From positions 1 to 64,000 of the forward strand of contig NZ_JAAUWT010000009.1 in the NCBI RefSeq assembly GCF_014694455.1: a DNA stretch of 64,000 bases, in the 5' to 3' direction. Of this stretch, positions 24,679 to 33,875 are shown piece after piece (within the stretch, counting starts at the first letter, position 1; each line of letters begins with the position of its first letter). The stretch comes from Vibrio sp. S9_S30. Its GTDB lineage: Bacteria; Pseudomonadota; Gammaproteobacteria; Enterobacterales; Vibrionaceae. Both the position numbers and the translations under genes were made by a program. The notes below the pieces were generated by a model. It did not search any database. It was not told where the DNA came from and worked only from the letters and a program-made list of their open reading frames with translations.

Positions 24679-25977
24679 TTAGCGCCGGCCCATCCAGTAC
24701 CCCGATATTTGGTGGAAGAGCTTGCCGCCTGTAACGAGTAATGGGCGGGCGACGTCTTTTCCGATCACTCGAGTGAGTGGTATTGAGCTCACCAAACTGT
24801 AGCGATCGGTGCTCTCGCTCATGCCTTCCGCCAGCACTTTGCACACAATGTGGCTTGGGGTAACGCCAAAGCCCGAATAGCCTTGCACGTAAAACACGTT
24901 ATCGTGCCCCGGCAGTGTGCCGACTTGTGGGAACAGGTTAGGAGAACAGCAAAGTGGCCCACCCCACGCCATGTCGATTTTCACGTCTTTCAGGTACGGG
25001 AAAATCGTCAGCATATGTTTGCGGTTCCACGCTTTGAGATCGCTTGGCATGTACTCGACCCAGCGTGTTGCGCTCCCAAACAGCAGGCGGTTTTCTTTGG
25101 TGACTCGGTAGTAATCGATAACCGGACGAATGTCGCTGTAGGCCCCGCGAATGGGGCTGATGCGCTCAATCATTTCGTCGCTGAGGGGCTCGGTTGCCAT
25201 TTGGAAGGCATAGGTGTTGATGGTGTGCTGGTGTAAGTGAGGCTCCATTCCTTGCAAAAATCCATTGCAAGCCCACAGGAGTTTTTTCGCGGTCACCGTG
25301 CCTCTGGCAGTACGCACTTTGATGTGCTCACCGTATTCCACATCCAGCGCTTGGGTGTTTTCGTAAATAGAGATACCCAATTCAGAGGCGGCTTTTGCTT
25401 CGCCAAGCAGCAAATTCAAGGAGTGAACATGCCCAGCGCCCATATGTTTTAAGGCACAAGAGTAGGCTGGCGACCCAATCACATTTTGCACCTCTGAGCC
25501 AGTATGCAGCGTGATGTCTTCGTCTGGCGTGGCTTTTTTAAATTCGTCCATCCAAGCACGCAGCGTTTTTTCTTGCCGTCCGTTAAAGCCCAGATACGCG
25601 TAACCCTGACAAAAATCCGCATCAATATTGTACTTTTTGACACGCTCACGAATGATGCTCGCGCCAATGTTGCCCAGCTTGAATAGGGTTTCTAGCCCAT
25701 CTTTGCCCACGTGTTTTTTTACGGTGTCCAAGTCGTGACCCAATCCCGCCATGATTTGACCACCGTTACGACCCGTGCCACCGTAGCCAAGGTGTTTGGC
25801 TTCCAGTACAGCAATATTGGTGATGCCTTTTTCGGCCAGCTCCAATGCCGTGTTGATGCCCGTAAAACCACCACCGATGATCACGACATCCACGTCGAGA
25901 TCGTTTTCCAATGCTGGAAACGACAGGTCGTATTTCTTGGTCGCGGCGTAGTAAGTAAGAGAATTTAAATGTTCCAT
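24679..25977 (-). CDS. FAD-dependent amine oxidase, DadA/PuuB family
   Basis: The 432-residue protein is a DAO-type flavoprotein. A dinucleotide-binding motif VVIIGGGFTGINTALELAE starts near residue 30, followed by GYGGTGRNGGQIMAG (flavin attachment/contact region) and the C-terminal FAD-binding YVQGYSGFGVTPSH. It is most like gamma-glutamylputrescine oxidase (PuuB) and related amine/amino-acid oxidases. The setting, within a 4-hydroxyphenylacetate cluster and with two aldehyde dehydrogenases, suggests oxidative deamination of an aromatic amine such as tyramine or of a derived compound. The sequence itself cannot fix the substrate. Confidence 0.85.
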   Translation of the reverse strand: MEHLNSLTYYAATKKYDLSFPALENDLDVDVVIIGGGFTGINTALELAEKGITNIAVLEAKHLGYGGTGRNGGQIMAGLGHDLDTVKKHVGKDGLETLFKLGNIGASIIRERVKKYNIDADFCQGYAYLGFNGRQEKTLRAWMDEFKKATPDEDITLHTGSEVQNVIGSPAYSCALKHMGAGHVHSLNLLLGEAKAASELGISIYENTQALDVEYGEHIKVRTARGTVTAKKLLWACNGFLQGMEPHLHQHTINTYAFQMATEPLSDEMIERISPIRGAYSDIRPVIDYYRVTKENRLLFGSATRWVEYMPSDLKAWNRKHMLTIFPYLKDVKIDMAWGGPLCCSPNLFPQVGTLPGHDNVFYVQGYSGFGVTPSHIVCKVLAEGMSESTDRYSLVSSIPLTRVIGKDVARPLLVTGGKLFHQISGYWMGRR

Positions 25978-26133
25978 AATAGTGTTCTTCTGATGTCCAT
26001 TTCGTCTGTGGTGCCAAGCCCAAACTCAGTAGCCATTGGGACGGGCTTGGTTCCATTTAGCCAAGTTTTGTTTTTGGGCTATATCAACCATCAGGATGAG
26101 GTGTAGCAACATCTTGAATGGCATAGGAAAATT

Positions 26134-27579
26134 CTATAACCCGCCCATCAGCATGTACTTGGTTTCTAGATAATCCTCGATGCCTTGCCTTGCCCCTTCA
26201 CGCCCTAAGCCAGACGCTTTAATGCCGCCAAATGGCGCAACTTCGGTAGAAATCAGCCCTTCGTTGATGCCGACCATGCCCGCTTCCAATGCTTCGCCAA
26301 CGCGCCAAGCACGAGCCAGCGATTGGGTATAGAAATACGCGGCGAGCCCAACGTCGGAGCGGTTCGCACGCTCAATAACTTCCTCTTCGGTGTCAAAAGG
26401 AAAAATGGCTGCCAGAGGGCCAAAGGTCTCTTCATTGGCGGCGCGCATGTTGTCGGTCATGTTGGTCACAATCATGGGGTGGAGGAACAGGTCGTCGGGG
26501 GGCGTGGCGGATCCTGACACCAAGGTTGCCCCTTGCTCTAAGGCGTCACTCACGTGCTCGCAGACTTTACGGACCGCGTGTTCGTTTATCATCGCGCCTA
26601 TCTGAACGTGGGCATTCATCCCATCGCCAACTTCTAACTTAGCCACCGCAGCTTTGAAACGTTCCACAAACGCATCATGAACGCCTCGCTGCACAAATAT
26701 TCGATTGGCGCACACACAGGTTTGCCCTGCATTGCGGTATTTCGCCACCATCAGCCCGTTGACCGCCGCATCCAGATCCGCATCATCAAATACAATGAAA
26801 GGGGCATTGCCACCCAGTTCAAGCGACAGCTTTTTCACCGTATCGGCCGATTGGTTCATGAGCAGCTTTCCCACGTTGGTGGAGCCAGTGAAGCTGATTT
26901 TTCGTACCACAGGGCTTTGCGTTAACGCCCCGCCAATTTGCACCGCATCGCCCGTAACAATATTGAGCACACCCGCTGGCACGCCAGCGCGAAGGGCAAG
27001 TTCGCCCAATGCCAAAGCGGTGAACGGGGTTTCAGGGGCTGGCTTAAGCACCACCGCACAGCCCGCCGCTAACGCCGGACCGCATTTTCGGGTGATCATG
27101 GCGGCGGGGAAATTCCAAGGCGTAATCGCACCGACCACGCCAATGGGCTCTCGCGTTACCACGATTCGGGCATCGGGTTTGTGGCTTGGAATGGTTTCGC
27201 CATAGGTGCGCTTGGCTTCTTCCGAAAACCATTCGATGAAGCTTGCCGCATACGCGATTTCGCCTTTGGCTTCTGCGAACGGCTTTCCTTGTTCCGAGGT
27301 AAGAATTGTGGCGAGATCGTCTTGGTGATCGAGCATTAATTCGAACCAGCGGCGAAGAATCAGCGAACGGGATTTGGCGGTTTGCGCTTTCCAGCTTTTT
27401 TGTGCTCGCTCTGCCGCCTTGATGCTTTGCTGAGTTTCTTCGGCTCCAAAGTAAGGCACAAATCCAATCGTTTCTTGAGTCGCTGGGTTATAAATAGGTT
27501 GGCTTTGGTTACCTTCGCCCACCCATTTCCCGTTGATCAAACATTGTTGTTTTAACAGAGTTGGATCGTTTAATTTCAC
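26134..27579 (-). CDS. gabD: Succinate-semialdehyde dehydrogenase (GabD type), copy 1
   Basis: The 481-residue protein has the GabD pattern: GAITPWNFPAAMITRKCGPALAAGC, FTGSTNVGKLL, general base in LELGGNAPF, catalytic Cys in NAGQTCVCANR and the C-terminal GREGARQGIEDYLETKY. It oxidises succinate semialdehyde, the product of HpaI, to succinate, and so closes the homoprotocatechuate pathway. It starts at a GTG with an AAGGAG site. A close paralogue of exactly the same length lies at 53717-55162. Confidence 0.9.
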   Translation of the reverse strand: MKLNDPTLLKQQCLINGKWVGEGNQSQPIYNPATQETIGFVPYFGAEETQQSIKAAERAQKSWKAQTAKSRSLILRRWFELMLDHQDDLATILTSEQGKPFAEAKGEIAYAASFIEWFSEEAKRTYGETIPSHKPDARIVVTREPIGVVGAITPWNFPAAMITRKCGPALAAGCAVVLKPAPETPFTALALGELALRAGVPAGVLNIVTGDAVQIGGALTQSPVVRKISFTGSTNVGKLLMNQSADTVKKLSLELGGNAPFIVFDDADLDAAVNGLMVAKYRNAGQTCVCANRIFVQRGVHDAFVERFKAAVAKLEVGDGMNAHVQIGAMINEHAVRKVCEHVSDALEQGATLVSGSATPPDDLFLHPMIVTNMTDNMRAANEETFGPLAAIFPFDTEEEVIERANRSDVGLAAYFYTQSLARAWRVGEALEAGMVGINEGLISTEVAPFGGIKASGLGREGARQGIEDYLETKYMLMGGL

Positions 27580-27723
27580 GTTGCGCTCCTTTGCAAAAAA
27601 GCGCCCTTCACCTTGCTATTTTCAAAGCAGGAATCGGGCGGAATGAAACTCGGATCCCATCGTTCATAACGGGATCAGAGAAGGTTCTCTGATCAGAGAA
27701 TGGCCATTGGATCTGAGAATGAC

Positions 27724-27845
27724 GACTGGCTCAGAGAAGACGCTTTATTCAATAGAAAGAACGGTTCAATAGAGAGAACGGTTTAATAGAGAGGCTGCCT
27801 GTAAAGAGAGCCGTTTCTAACCAGAACCGTTTCTAACGAAAGCCG
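27724..27845. repeat. Degenerate repeats between hpaD and gabD
   Basis: The spacer between two genes contains repeated AGAGAA/GATCAGAGAA words upstream of 27735. Two to three copies of a TTCAATAGA-x-AGAACGG unit lie near 27747-27800, followed by repeated CCGTTTCTAAC words. No gene or terminator is clear. Confidence 0.5.
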
Positions 27846-27846
27846 T

Positions 27847-28698
27847 TTATAACGAAAACAACACGTTCGCTTGCCCTGTTCCCGAGCTTGGGAAGTACTC
27901 GCCGATGAGTTCACCTTTGCCTTCATACTTATCCCAACCCAATGCCCCAAACAGCATGGCGGTGTCGTGCATGCCGCCTTCGCCCGAGCACAATTCGGCA
28001 TAGTCAGGCAGCATTTTTAGGAAGGTTTTGATTTCGCCTTGCGCCCACAGATCCAATACACGCAGATCAACTTGGCGGTTAAATTCTTTAGAAATCGTGA
28101 AAGTGCCGTTGTTGGCTTCGTAGTCGTCGTTGTCCCAAATTCGGTGGGAAAGGGACCCCGATGCCAGCAGCATGACTCGGCTGTCACTTTCTTCAATCGC
28201 TTCGCGAATGGCTTCACCGACGAGGCGTGAGGAGTCGATGCTGTGCACCGCGCACCAACCCCCAATGGAGACAACCTTGAAGTGGCTGTCTTCATTCATG
28301 TAGCGCATAGGAACGAGGGTGCCGTATTCCAAATCGAGCGTTTCCACTTGGTGGGATAGGGTGTGAACGCCTTTCGCCATCGCTTTTTGGGCAATGGCAT
28401 CCCCTAACTCTGGGTTGCCATCGTAATGGTATGCGAGGTTTTGGATAAAATGCGGAAACTCATGGCTGGTGTAAACGCCTTCAAATTTCTTGTTTGAATT
28501 AATGTGATAGCCTGCATTGACCAACCAATGGGTATCGAGCACGACCAATGTGTCGACGTTGTTTTCCTTTGCCATTGCCGCCAACTTTTTATGGCCGTCG
28601 ATGGCTTGCTGTCGGCAGCCAAATAGACGCCCGGGTTGCTCCGACATCAACATGGTTGGGACGTGTGTAATTTTGGCTGCGATAACCAATTCACCCAT
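27847..28698 (-). CDS. hpaD: 3,4-dihydroxyphenylacetate 2,3-dioxygenase
   Basis: The 283-residue protein is the LigB-fold (class III) extradiol ring-cleavage dioxygenase of homoprotocatechuate degradation. Conserved histidine segments THVPTM, DTHW and HEFPHF are present, along with the late LASGSLSH. It opens homoprotocatechuate to 5-carboxymethyl-2-hydroxymuconate semialdehyde using Fe(II). The second ATG at 28698 is chosen because AAGGAG lies seven bases upstream; from the first ATG (28704) the spacing would be one base. It follows hpaF in the operon with a gap of about 57 bases. Confidence 0.92.
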   Translation of the reverse strand: MGELVIAAKITHVPTMLMSEQPGRLFGCRQQAIDGHKKLAAMAKENNVDTLVVLDTHWLVNAGYHINSNKKFEGVYTSHEFPHFIQNLAYHYDGNPELGDAIAQKAMAKGVHTLSHQVETLDLEYGTLVPMRYMNEDSHFKVVSIGGWCAVHSIDSSRLVGEAIREAIEESDSRVMLLASGSLSHRIWDNDDYEANNGTFTISKEFNRQVDLRVLDLWAQGEIKTFLKMLPDYAELCSGEGGMHDTAMLFGALGWDKYEGKGELIGEYFPSSGTGQANVLFSL

Positions 28699-28755
28699 AA
28701 TCATTCTCCTTGTGTTTCATTCACTTTTGGTGCGCCAGCGATGCCAGCGTTGTGC

Positions 28756-29139
28756 TCACTTGGCCAGTTTTTGATGGATATTATTTTTCTTGTAATTCAA
28801 GGTTGGGTGAAGCTCGGTCAGCTCCAGCCCAAAACTCAGGTATCGGGTATCGAACAGGGGAGAAAGATACTCTGTTAAAAAGGCGTGCAGGGTGTCGCCC
28901 ACGTTTTTGAGTGTGTCTTCATTTCGACCTGCCCCCACCTTGATGGTGAACTGGATAAACCGATTTTCTGGGTCGCCTTCTGCCACCCGAAAGTGCTCGC
29001 AGCGGTGGGCACGAATGCGGATGCCCCCCAATGGGAACACCCCCGTGCCTTGCGCCACGTTAGCGAGCTGTTCAAACAGATCGGGAAAATCCACATCGCC
29101 ATCCAAATTGGCGGAATACTCAACAATAAAGTGAGGCAT
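28756..29139 (-). CDS. hpaF: 5-carboxymethyl-2-hydroxymuconate isomerase
   Basis: The 127-residue protein starts Met-Pro-His-Phe; after Met removal Pro1 serves as the catalytic base, as in the CHMI/tautomerase superfamily. The length fits E. coli HpaF (about 126). It converts 5-carboxymethyl-2-hydroxymuconate to its 2-oxo isomer. The gene starts immediately after the hpaE stop with no gap, so the two are translationally coupled. Confidence 0.9.
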   Translation of the reverse strand: MPHFIVEYSANLDGDVDFPDLFEQLANVAQGTGVFPLGGIRIRAHRCEHFRVAEGDPENRFIQFTIKVGAGRNEDTLKNVGDTLHAFLTEYLSPLFDTRYLSFGLELTELHPTLNYKKNNIHQKLAK

Positions 29140-30663
29140 TTAGCCCTCCTTACCCAATTGAGGCACTGTGTGCTGATCGTGGGCGATGCAAATGTTCTTG
29201 GTTTCCATGTAGAAATCGAAACTCCAGTCGCCGCCATCACGGCCCACCCCCGACATCTTCACGCCGCCAAAGGGAGAAGGGAGGTTTCGGTTGTTTTCAG
29301 AGTTGACCCACACCATGCCCGCTTCTATTTGGTGGGCGCATCGCATAGAGCGGCCGGTATCGCCTGTCCAAATGTACGCCGCCAAGCCATATTGGGTATC
29401 GTTGGCGATGCTTAGGGCTTCTTCTTCCGTCTCAAAGGTGAGCACCGATAGCACGGGACCGAAGATTTCTTCACGCGCGACTTTCATGTCGTTATTCACG
29501 TTGGTGATCAGCGCAGGAGCAAAGTAATACCCTTCTGCGGGTGCGGTGTCGGATACGGTGCCACGTGTGACGTCTGCCCCTTCTTGCTTGGCGGATTCCA
29601 GATAGTTGGTGACTTTGTTTAAATGCGTCGGGTGAATAAGCGGGCCCACTTCGGTATCGAGATCGAGTGGGTGCCCCACCTTTAGCAAGCTCACTCGGTG
29701 TTTCAACTTGGTGATGAATTCATCTTTGATGGACGATTGAAGGATCAAGCGGCTGGAGCTGGTGCAGCGCTGGCCGTTCAAGCTGTAAATCATGAAAACT
29801 ACCGCATCAAGGGCGCGATCCATATTGGCATCGTCGAACACCAATACGGGGTTTTTGCCACCCAATTCAAAATGGACGCGTTTTAACGTTGCCGCGCCTT
29901 GCGCCTGAATCATGGAGCCGGTGGTGGTTTCCCCAACAAAGGCCACCGCTTTGATTGCGGGGTGTTCGGTGAGTGCTTTTCCTGCCACTTCCCCAAACCC
30001 ATTCACCATGTTCCAAACGCCCGCGGGCAGCCCAGCCGCTTGTGCGCACTCCGCCAAAATAGCCGCGCTAAGTGGACTGAACTCGGCAGGTTTGTGTACG
30101 ACGGTGCAGCCCGCGGCGAGGGCAGGGGCGATTTTCCATGTTGATAACATGAAAGGGGTATTCCATGGGGTAATCACCCCCACGGGGCCAATAGGGGTGC
30201 GCACGGTGAAGTTGGTGTGTGCGTCTTGAAACAACGAGTCGCCATTTTTGGCTTCTGGTGCCTTATCGGCAAAGAAGCGGAAGTTCGCTGCACCGCGCAC
30301 GGCCGCTTGCTTCATAAATCGAAAGGCTTGACCACAATCCACCGATTCTACAAGGGCAATTTCTTCGGCTCGGCGCTCTATTTCATCCGCGAGTTTATGT
30401 AAGATTTGGCGACGTTTTGCCCCAGACAGCCCCGACCATTCTCCAAAGGCACGTTGCGCGGCCGTGCAGGCGAGGTTCACGTCTTCTTCTGTGCCTTTCA
30501 CTACTGTACCAAGGCGTTTATTGTTAATGGGGCTCAGGTTTTCAAAAGTGTTGGAACCCGTTCCTAGCGTCCATTCCCCATTAATGAAGTGGCCTAATGT
30601 ATCGGCTTTAAAACGCGCCAGATAGTGCCTGGCTTGGGTAATTTGCGTATCGAGAGTTGTCAT
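29140..30663 (-). CDS. hpaE: 5-carboxymethyl-2-hydroxymuconate semialdehyde dehydrogenase
   Basis: The 507-residue enzyme has aldehyde dehydrogenase hallmarks GVITPWNTPFMLSTWKIAPA, FVGETTTGSMI, general base in FELGGKNPV and catalytic Cys in NGQRCTSSSR. The length and these sequences match HpaE. It oxidises the ring-cleavage semialdehyde to the acid with NAD+. It lies two bases after hpaG2 and directly before hpaF. The start has an AGGATT site. Confidence 0.92.
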   Translation of the reverse strand: MTTLDTQITQARHYLARFKADTLGHFINGEWTLGTGSNTFENLSPINNKRLGTVVKGTEEDVNLACTAAQRAFGEWSGLSGAKRRQILHKLADEIERRAEEIALVESVDCGQAFRFMKQAAVRGAANFRFFADKAPEAKNGDSLFQDAHTNFTVRTPIGPVGVITPWNTPFMLSTWKIAPALAAGCTVVHKPAEFSPLSAAILAECAQAAGLPAGVWNMVNGFGEVAGKALTEHPAIKAVAFVGETTTGSMIQAQGAATLKRVHFELGGKNPVLVFDDANMDRALDAVVFMIYSLNGQRCTSSSRLILQSSIKDEFITKLKHRVSLLKVGHPLDLDTEVGPLIHPTHLNKVTNYLESAKQEGADVTRGTVSDTAPAEGYYFAPALITNVNNDMKVAREEIFGPVLSVLTFETEEEALSIANDTQYGLAAYIWTGDTGRSMRCAHQIEAGMVWVNSENNRNLPSPFGGVKMSGVGRDGGDWSFDFYMETKNICIAHDQHTVPQLGKEG

Positions 30664-30665
30664 GC

Positions 30666-31436
30666 TTAATCCTTGCTTTCAAAGTATTCCGTTTCACTGA
30701 CCATGCGCGTGGTTAAGGTGCCGAGCCCTTCAATGGAACACTCGACCACATCGCCGGGTTGGGTGTCTTTCAGTCCTTTTGGCGTACCCGTTGCAATCAT
30801 GTCGCCGGGTTGCAATGTGAGGGTTTGGCTTAGGTATTCAATCAGTTCTGGTATGCTGAAAATCATGCCGTTGGTGTTACCGGTTTGAACCACCTCGCCA
30901 TTCACTTTGGTTTCCAGCGACAAGTTGCCGACGTTTGGCAACTCATCTTTGCTCACCAACCAAGGGCCGATAGGGCAAAGGGAATCGCGGCTTTTCACTT
31001 TCAGGTTGGGGCGGTAGTAATTTTCAAGGTAGTCGCGGATCGCGAAGTCATTACAAATGGTGTAACCCGCAACGTGGTCCAGCGCGTCTTCACGAGAGAT
31101 GTGTTTGCCTTTCTTGCCAATCACCGCCACCAGTTCGCATTCGTGATGCATAAAAGCCACATTGTCTGGGCGATACGTTGGGCATTCATGCCCGGTGAGC
31201 GTGTTGGCACCTTTTATAAAAACCAGCGGTACTTCTGGGGCAGAAAAAGCCAATTCTGACGCGTGATCCGCGTAGTTAAGACCGAGCGCAAAAATCGTTC
31301 CTGGGTTTTCGACTGGGCACAGCCACGTGATGTTGTCGTTTGAGACCACGGTGCCATCGGGTGCGATAAAGTGACCATTCCGATCGATGGTGATGTTCAG
31401 GGGGTGACCGTCTTTGAGGATACGTGCGGTTCTCAT
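30666..31436 (-). CDS. hpaG2: HpaG-type isomerase/decarboxylase, C-terminal-like subunit (HpaG2)
   Basis: The 256-residue protein is a fumarylacetoacetate-hydrolase-fold enzyme corresponding to the C-terminal half of E. coli HpaG. Landmarks are FALGLNYADHASELAF, HHECELVAVIGK, YTICNDFAIRDYLENYYRPNLKVKSRD and LQPGDMIATGTPKGL. The acidic metal-binding set and the RD motif are intact. It handles the decarboxylation/isomerisation step after HpaE. Here it is a separate gene, overlapping hpaG1 by four bases (ATGA), instead of the fused protein of E. coli. Confidence 0.9.
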   Translation of the reverse strand: MRTARILKDGHPLNITIDRNGHFIAPDGTVVSNDNITWLCPVENPGTIFALGLNYADHASELAFSAPEVPLVFIKGANTLTGHECPTYRPDNVAFMHHECELVAVIGKKGKHISREDALDHVAGYTICNDFAIRDYLENYYRPNLKVKSRDSLCPIGPWLVSKDELPNVGNLSLETKVNGEVVQTGNTNGMIFSIPELIEYLSQTLTLQPGDMIATGTPKGLKDTQPGDVVECSIEGLGTLTTRMVSETEYFESKD

Positions 31437-32122
31437 TGGGCATACTCCCCTAAACGGCTGGTGAGATGATGTTGACCATTAATGCTGGATTCGATTTTGT
31501 CGCCAGCGCGCACGGCTATGCGCTCCCCGTGAAAACACGGGGCGATGATGTCGCCCGGTTCCAACGTCATGATGAAAGAGATACGTTCAATCAGATCGAG
31601 AATGTCGGTTTCAAAATGGTCGGTGGAAATGTCACCCCGCCATTTGCCGTTGATTTTGGTGGAGACAACGGTGGATGATCGAAAAGATCGGGATGAACGC
31701 GCACTCGCTGAAGAGGAAAGCAGGCTGGTGGGCTGCCAGTTGCCGTTCATGGCGGCCGATTTATCGATGCCTTTTCCAAGAATGTCTGGGCGGTAGTAGC
31801 TGTCTTCCGGTGATGAGATGTCGTGCACCACGCTCACACCAGAAACGTAGTTTAAGGCATCGCCTCGGTTTACACGTTGGCAGCGTTGACCAATCAGTAG
31901 CGCAAGGCTGGCTCCGACCACGAGCGATGTGTTCGGCTTTTCGACTGGTATTAACGCATTGTCTTTATTCCATGTATTTCTGGGCTTGAAATACAGAACA
32001 GGCTCGGTTGGCAGCGCGTTGTAGGGCGGCTGCTGAAATTTGTTGTACCATTCTTGGCGATGGCGTTGGTCGTTCAGCGCCACACAAACCAGTTTGGACT
32101 GGCTGTTGGGTAAAATCGTCAT
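31433..32122 (-). CDS. hpaG1: HpaG-type isomerase/decarboxylase, N-terminal-like subunit (HpaG1)
   Basis: The 229-residue protein corresponds to the N-terminal half of E. coli HpaG, with VCVALNDQRHRQEWYNKFQQPPY, FKPRNTW and the later DISSPEDSYYRPDILGKGID. It pairs with HpaG2. It is more divergent than its neighbours: residues about 135-150 form a Ser/Arg-rich patch (SLLSSSASARSSRSFRSS) of low complexity, and the usual GTP motif near the C-terminus is replaced by CFHGERI. Activity of this half is therefore less certain. A good AAGGA site precedes the start. Confidence 0.8.
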   Translation of the reverse strand: MTILPNSQSKLVCVALNDQRHRQEWYNKFQQPPYNALPTEPVLYFKPRNTWNKDNALIPVEKPNTSLVVGASLALLIGQRCQRVNRGDALNYVSGVSVVHDISSPEDSYYRPDILGKGIDKSAAMNGNWQPTSLLSSSASARSSRSFRSSTVVSTKINGKWRGDISTDHFETDILDLIERISFIMTLEPGDIIAPCFHGERIAVRAGDKIESSINGQHHLTSRLGEYAQ

Positions 32123-32147
32123 GTTGAATCCTTAAGTCTGCAAGCCT

Positions 32148-32939
32148 TTAATAACCGCTTCCGCTTGGGGCTGCGTCTTGTTGTCCTTTACATTGGGCGA
32201 CCAGCGCTTTCGCGCCATTCGACAGCAGTAAGGTGTCTACGCCAATGCCGATAAAACTCGCCCCACAATCGGCGTAGTGCTGGGCTTTGGCTGGGTTGAG
32301 GCACAAAATGCCTGCGGCTTTCCCTGCTTGTCGAATGGTGCCAATCGCCTTTTCGATAGCGGCAACCACCTCGGGGTGATCGGGGTTTCCCACATGCCCC
32401 ATCGAGGCAGACAAGTCGGTAGGGCCGATGAATACGCCGTCGATGCCATCGATTGCCACAATCGCGTCTAAGTTGTTCAGTGCCGTTTGCGTTTCCGCTT
32501 GAACCAGTAAACACACTTCTTGGTTAGCGCTGTGCACGTACCCCGGGATCTGATTCCAGCGTGCTGCTCGCGCTAGCGAACTGCCCATGCCGCGACGACC
32601 TTGAGGTGGGTAACGACAATCCAACACTAACGACTGTGCTTGCTCGGCAGTATCAACCATCGGTATTAGAAGCGTTTGTGCGCCAATATCGAGAAGGCGC
32701 TTGATCACCGTGGTGTTTCCCTCGGCTGGGCGAACAATGGTGGACGTGTTGTAAGGTTCAATTGCGCGCAGTTGAGCAAGCACATCCCCAAGTTCAAAGG
32801 GGGCATGTTCTCCATCGATAAGCAGCCAATCGAAGCCCGCACCCGCGCAGATCTCGGCCGCGGTTGGATCGGGCAAGCCTTGCCACAAGCCCCATTGAAG
32901 CTGGTGGTTGGTGAGTTTGGATTTGAATTGATTTTTCAT
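32148..32939 (-). CDS. hpaI: 4-hydroxy-2-oxoheptanedioate aldolase
   Basis: The 263-residue protein is a class II pyruvate aldolase of the HpaI family: QWGLWQGLPDPTAAEICAGAGFDWLLIDGEHAPF at the start, VRPAEG with the pyruvate-binding Arg, the Gln/Glu metal ligand in LLVQAETQTA, and IDGVFIGPTDLSASMG. It splits 4-hydroxy-2-oxoheptanedioate into pyruvate and succinate semialdehyde. The latter is the substrate for the GabD enzyme downstream. GGAG precedes the ATG. Confidence 0.92.
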   Translation of the reverse strand: MKNQFKSKLTNHQLQWGLWQGLPDPTAAEICAGAGFDWLLIDGEHAPFELGDVLAQLRAIEPYNTSTIVRPAEGNTTVIKRLLDIGAQTLLIPMVDTAEQAQSLVLDCRYPPQGRRGMGSSLARAARWNQIPGYVHSANQEVCLLVQAETQTALNNLDAIVAIDGIDGVFIGPTDLSASMGHVGNPDHPEVVAAIEKAIGTIRQAGKAAGILCLNPAKAQHYADCGASFIGIGVDTLLLSNGAKALVAQCKGQQDAAPSGSGY

Positions 32940-33011
32940 AAGTGCTCCGCCTTTATCTGTGCGCCGCTTGCATTGGTGCCCTTGCGTTTATTTGTGTTTC
33001 TGCTGTCATCT

Positions 33012-33065
33012 GAGCCACGGTTTCCATCCAAGCCGCAGTTTTCATCTAAGCCACGGTTTTCATCC
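33012..33065. repeat. Three-copy 18-base tandem repeat between hpaH and hpaI
   Basis: Three near-identical units (33012-33029, 33030-33047, 33048-33065) of the type AGCC-x-C-x-GTTTTCATC lie in the spacer just after the hpaH stop. Confidence 0.75.
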
Positions 33066-33071
33066 GTGAGC

Positions 33072-33875
33072 CTAAACAAACGACACCGAGATGCCGCCTA
33101 ACGGGCCGTAATCGGCATGCACGGTATCGCCCGCTTTGACGGCAACTGGGCGGGTGAAGGAGCCAGAAAGAATGACTTGCCCCGCTTCCAACCCAATGCC
33201 GTGTGGCGCAAAACGTTTGCACACCCAACAGATGCCGTTGGCAGGGTGCCCAAGCACGCCAGAAGCCAGCCCCGTTTCTTCAATTTGCCCGTTCAGATAC
33301 AGCGCCGCCCCCGCCCAGCGAATGTCCATGTTGTCTGGTCGAATAGGGCGACCCCCAATAATGATTCCGCCATTGGCGGCGTTGTCGGCAATGGTGTCGT
33401 ACACCTTACGGGTGTAGCCTGTTTCTGGGTCGGTTCGGTGGCAGCGAGCCGCGATCAGCTCCATGGCGGGCACCACGTAATCGGTGGCATTGAGCACATC
33501 AAATATGGTGACGTTTTCACCTTTTAACGGGGCTTTTAGAACAAACGCCAGCTCAACTTCAATGCGAGGATCGAGAAAATCGCCCGCGGGGATCGATGCG
33601 CCATCCGGAAAAAACATGTCGTCTAGCAATACGCCGAAATCCGGTTGATCGATGTTCACCGCCATTTGCATGGCTCTCGATGTCAGCCCGATCTTGTAGC
33701 CTTTCACCTGTGCCCCATTTTTGATTTTCTGATCCACCCAGCTTTTCTGAATGGCGTAAGCATCGTCCATCGTCATATCTGGATAAGAGAGCGTCAGGGC
33801 GGGAATGGGCTGGCGGTTTAATTCCGCTTGATAAAGCCTTTGCGCGGCATTTTCTACTTCTTCCTTTTTGAGCAT
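33072..33875 (-). CDS. hpaH: 2-oxo-hept-4-ene-1,7-dioate hydratase
   Basis: The 267-residue protein belongs to the FAH-fold hydratase family (HpaH/MhpD). It has YKIGLTSRAMQMAVNIDQPDFG, VLLDDMFFPDGASIP, PRIEVELAFVL with the acidic metal ligands, and ASGVLGHPANGICWV. It adds water to 2-oxohept-4-ene-1,7-dioate to give the HpaI substrate. It is the first gene of the long minus-strand block and faces the plus-strand monooxygenase genes across a 255-base divergent region. An AGGAAG site precedes the start. Confidence 0.92.
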   Translation of the reverse strand: MLKKEEVENAAQRLYQAELNRQPIPALTLSYPDMTMDDAYAIQKSWVDQKIKNGAQVKGYKIGLTSRAMQMAVNIDQPDFGVLLDDMFFPDGASIPAGDFLDPRIEVELAFVLKAPLKGENVTIFDVLNATDYVVPAMELIAARCHRTDPETGYTRKVYDTIADNAANGGIIIGGRPIRPDNMDIRWAGAALYLNGQIEETGLASGVLGHPANGICWVCKRFAPHGIGLEAGQVILSGSFTRPVAVKAGDTVHADYGPLGGISVSFV

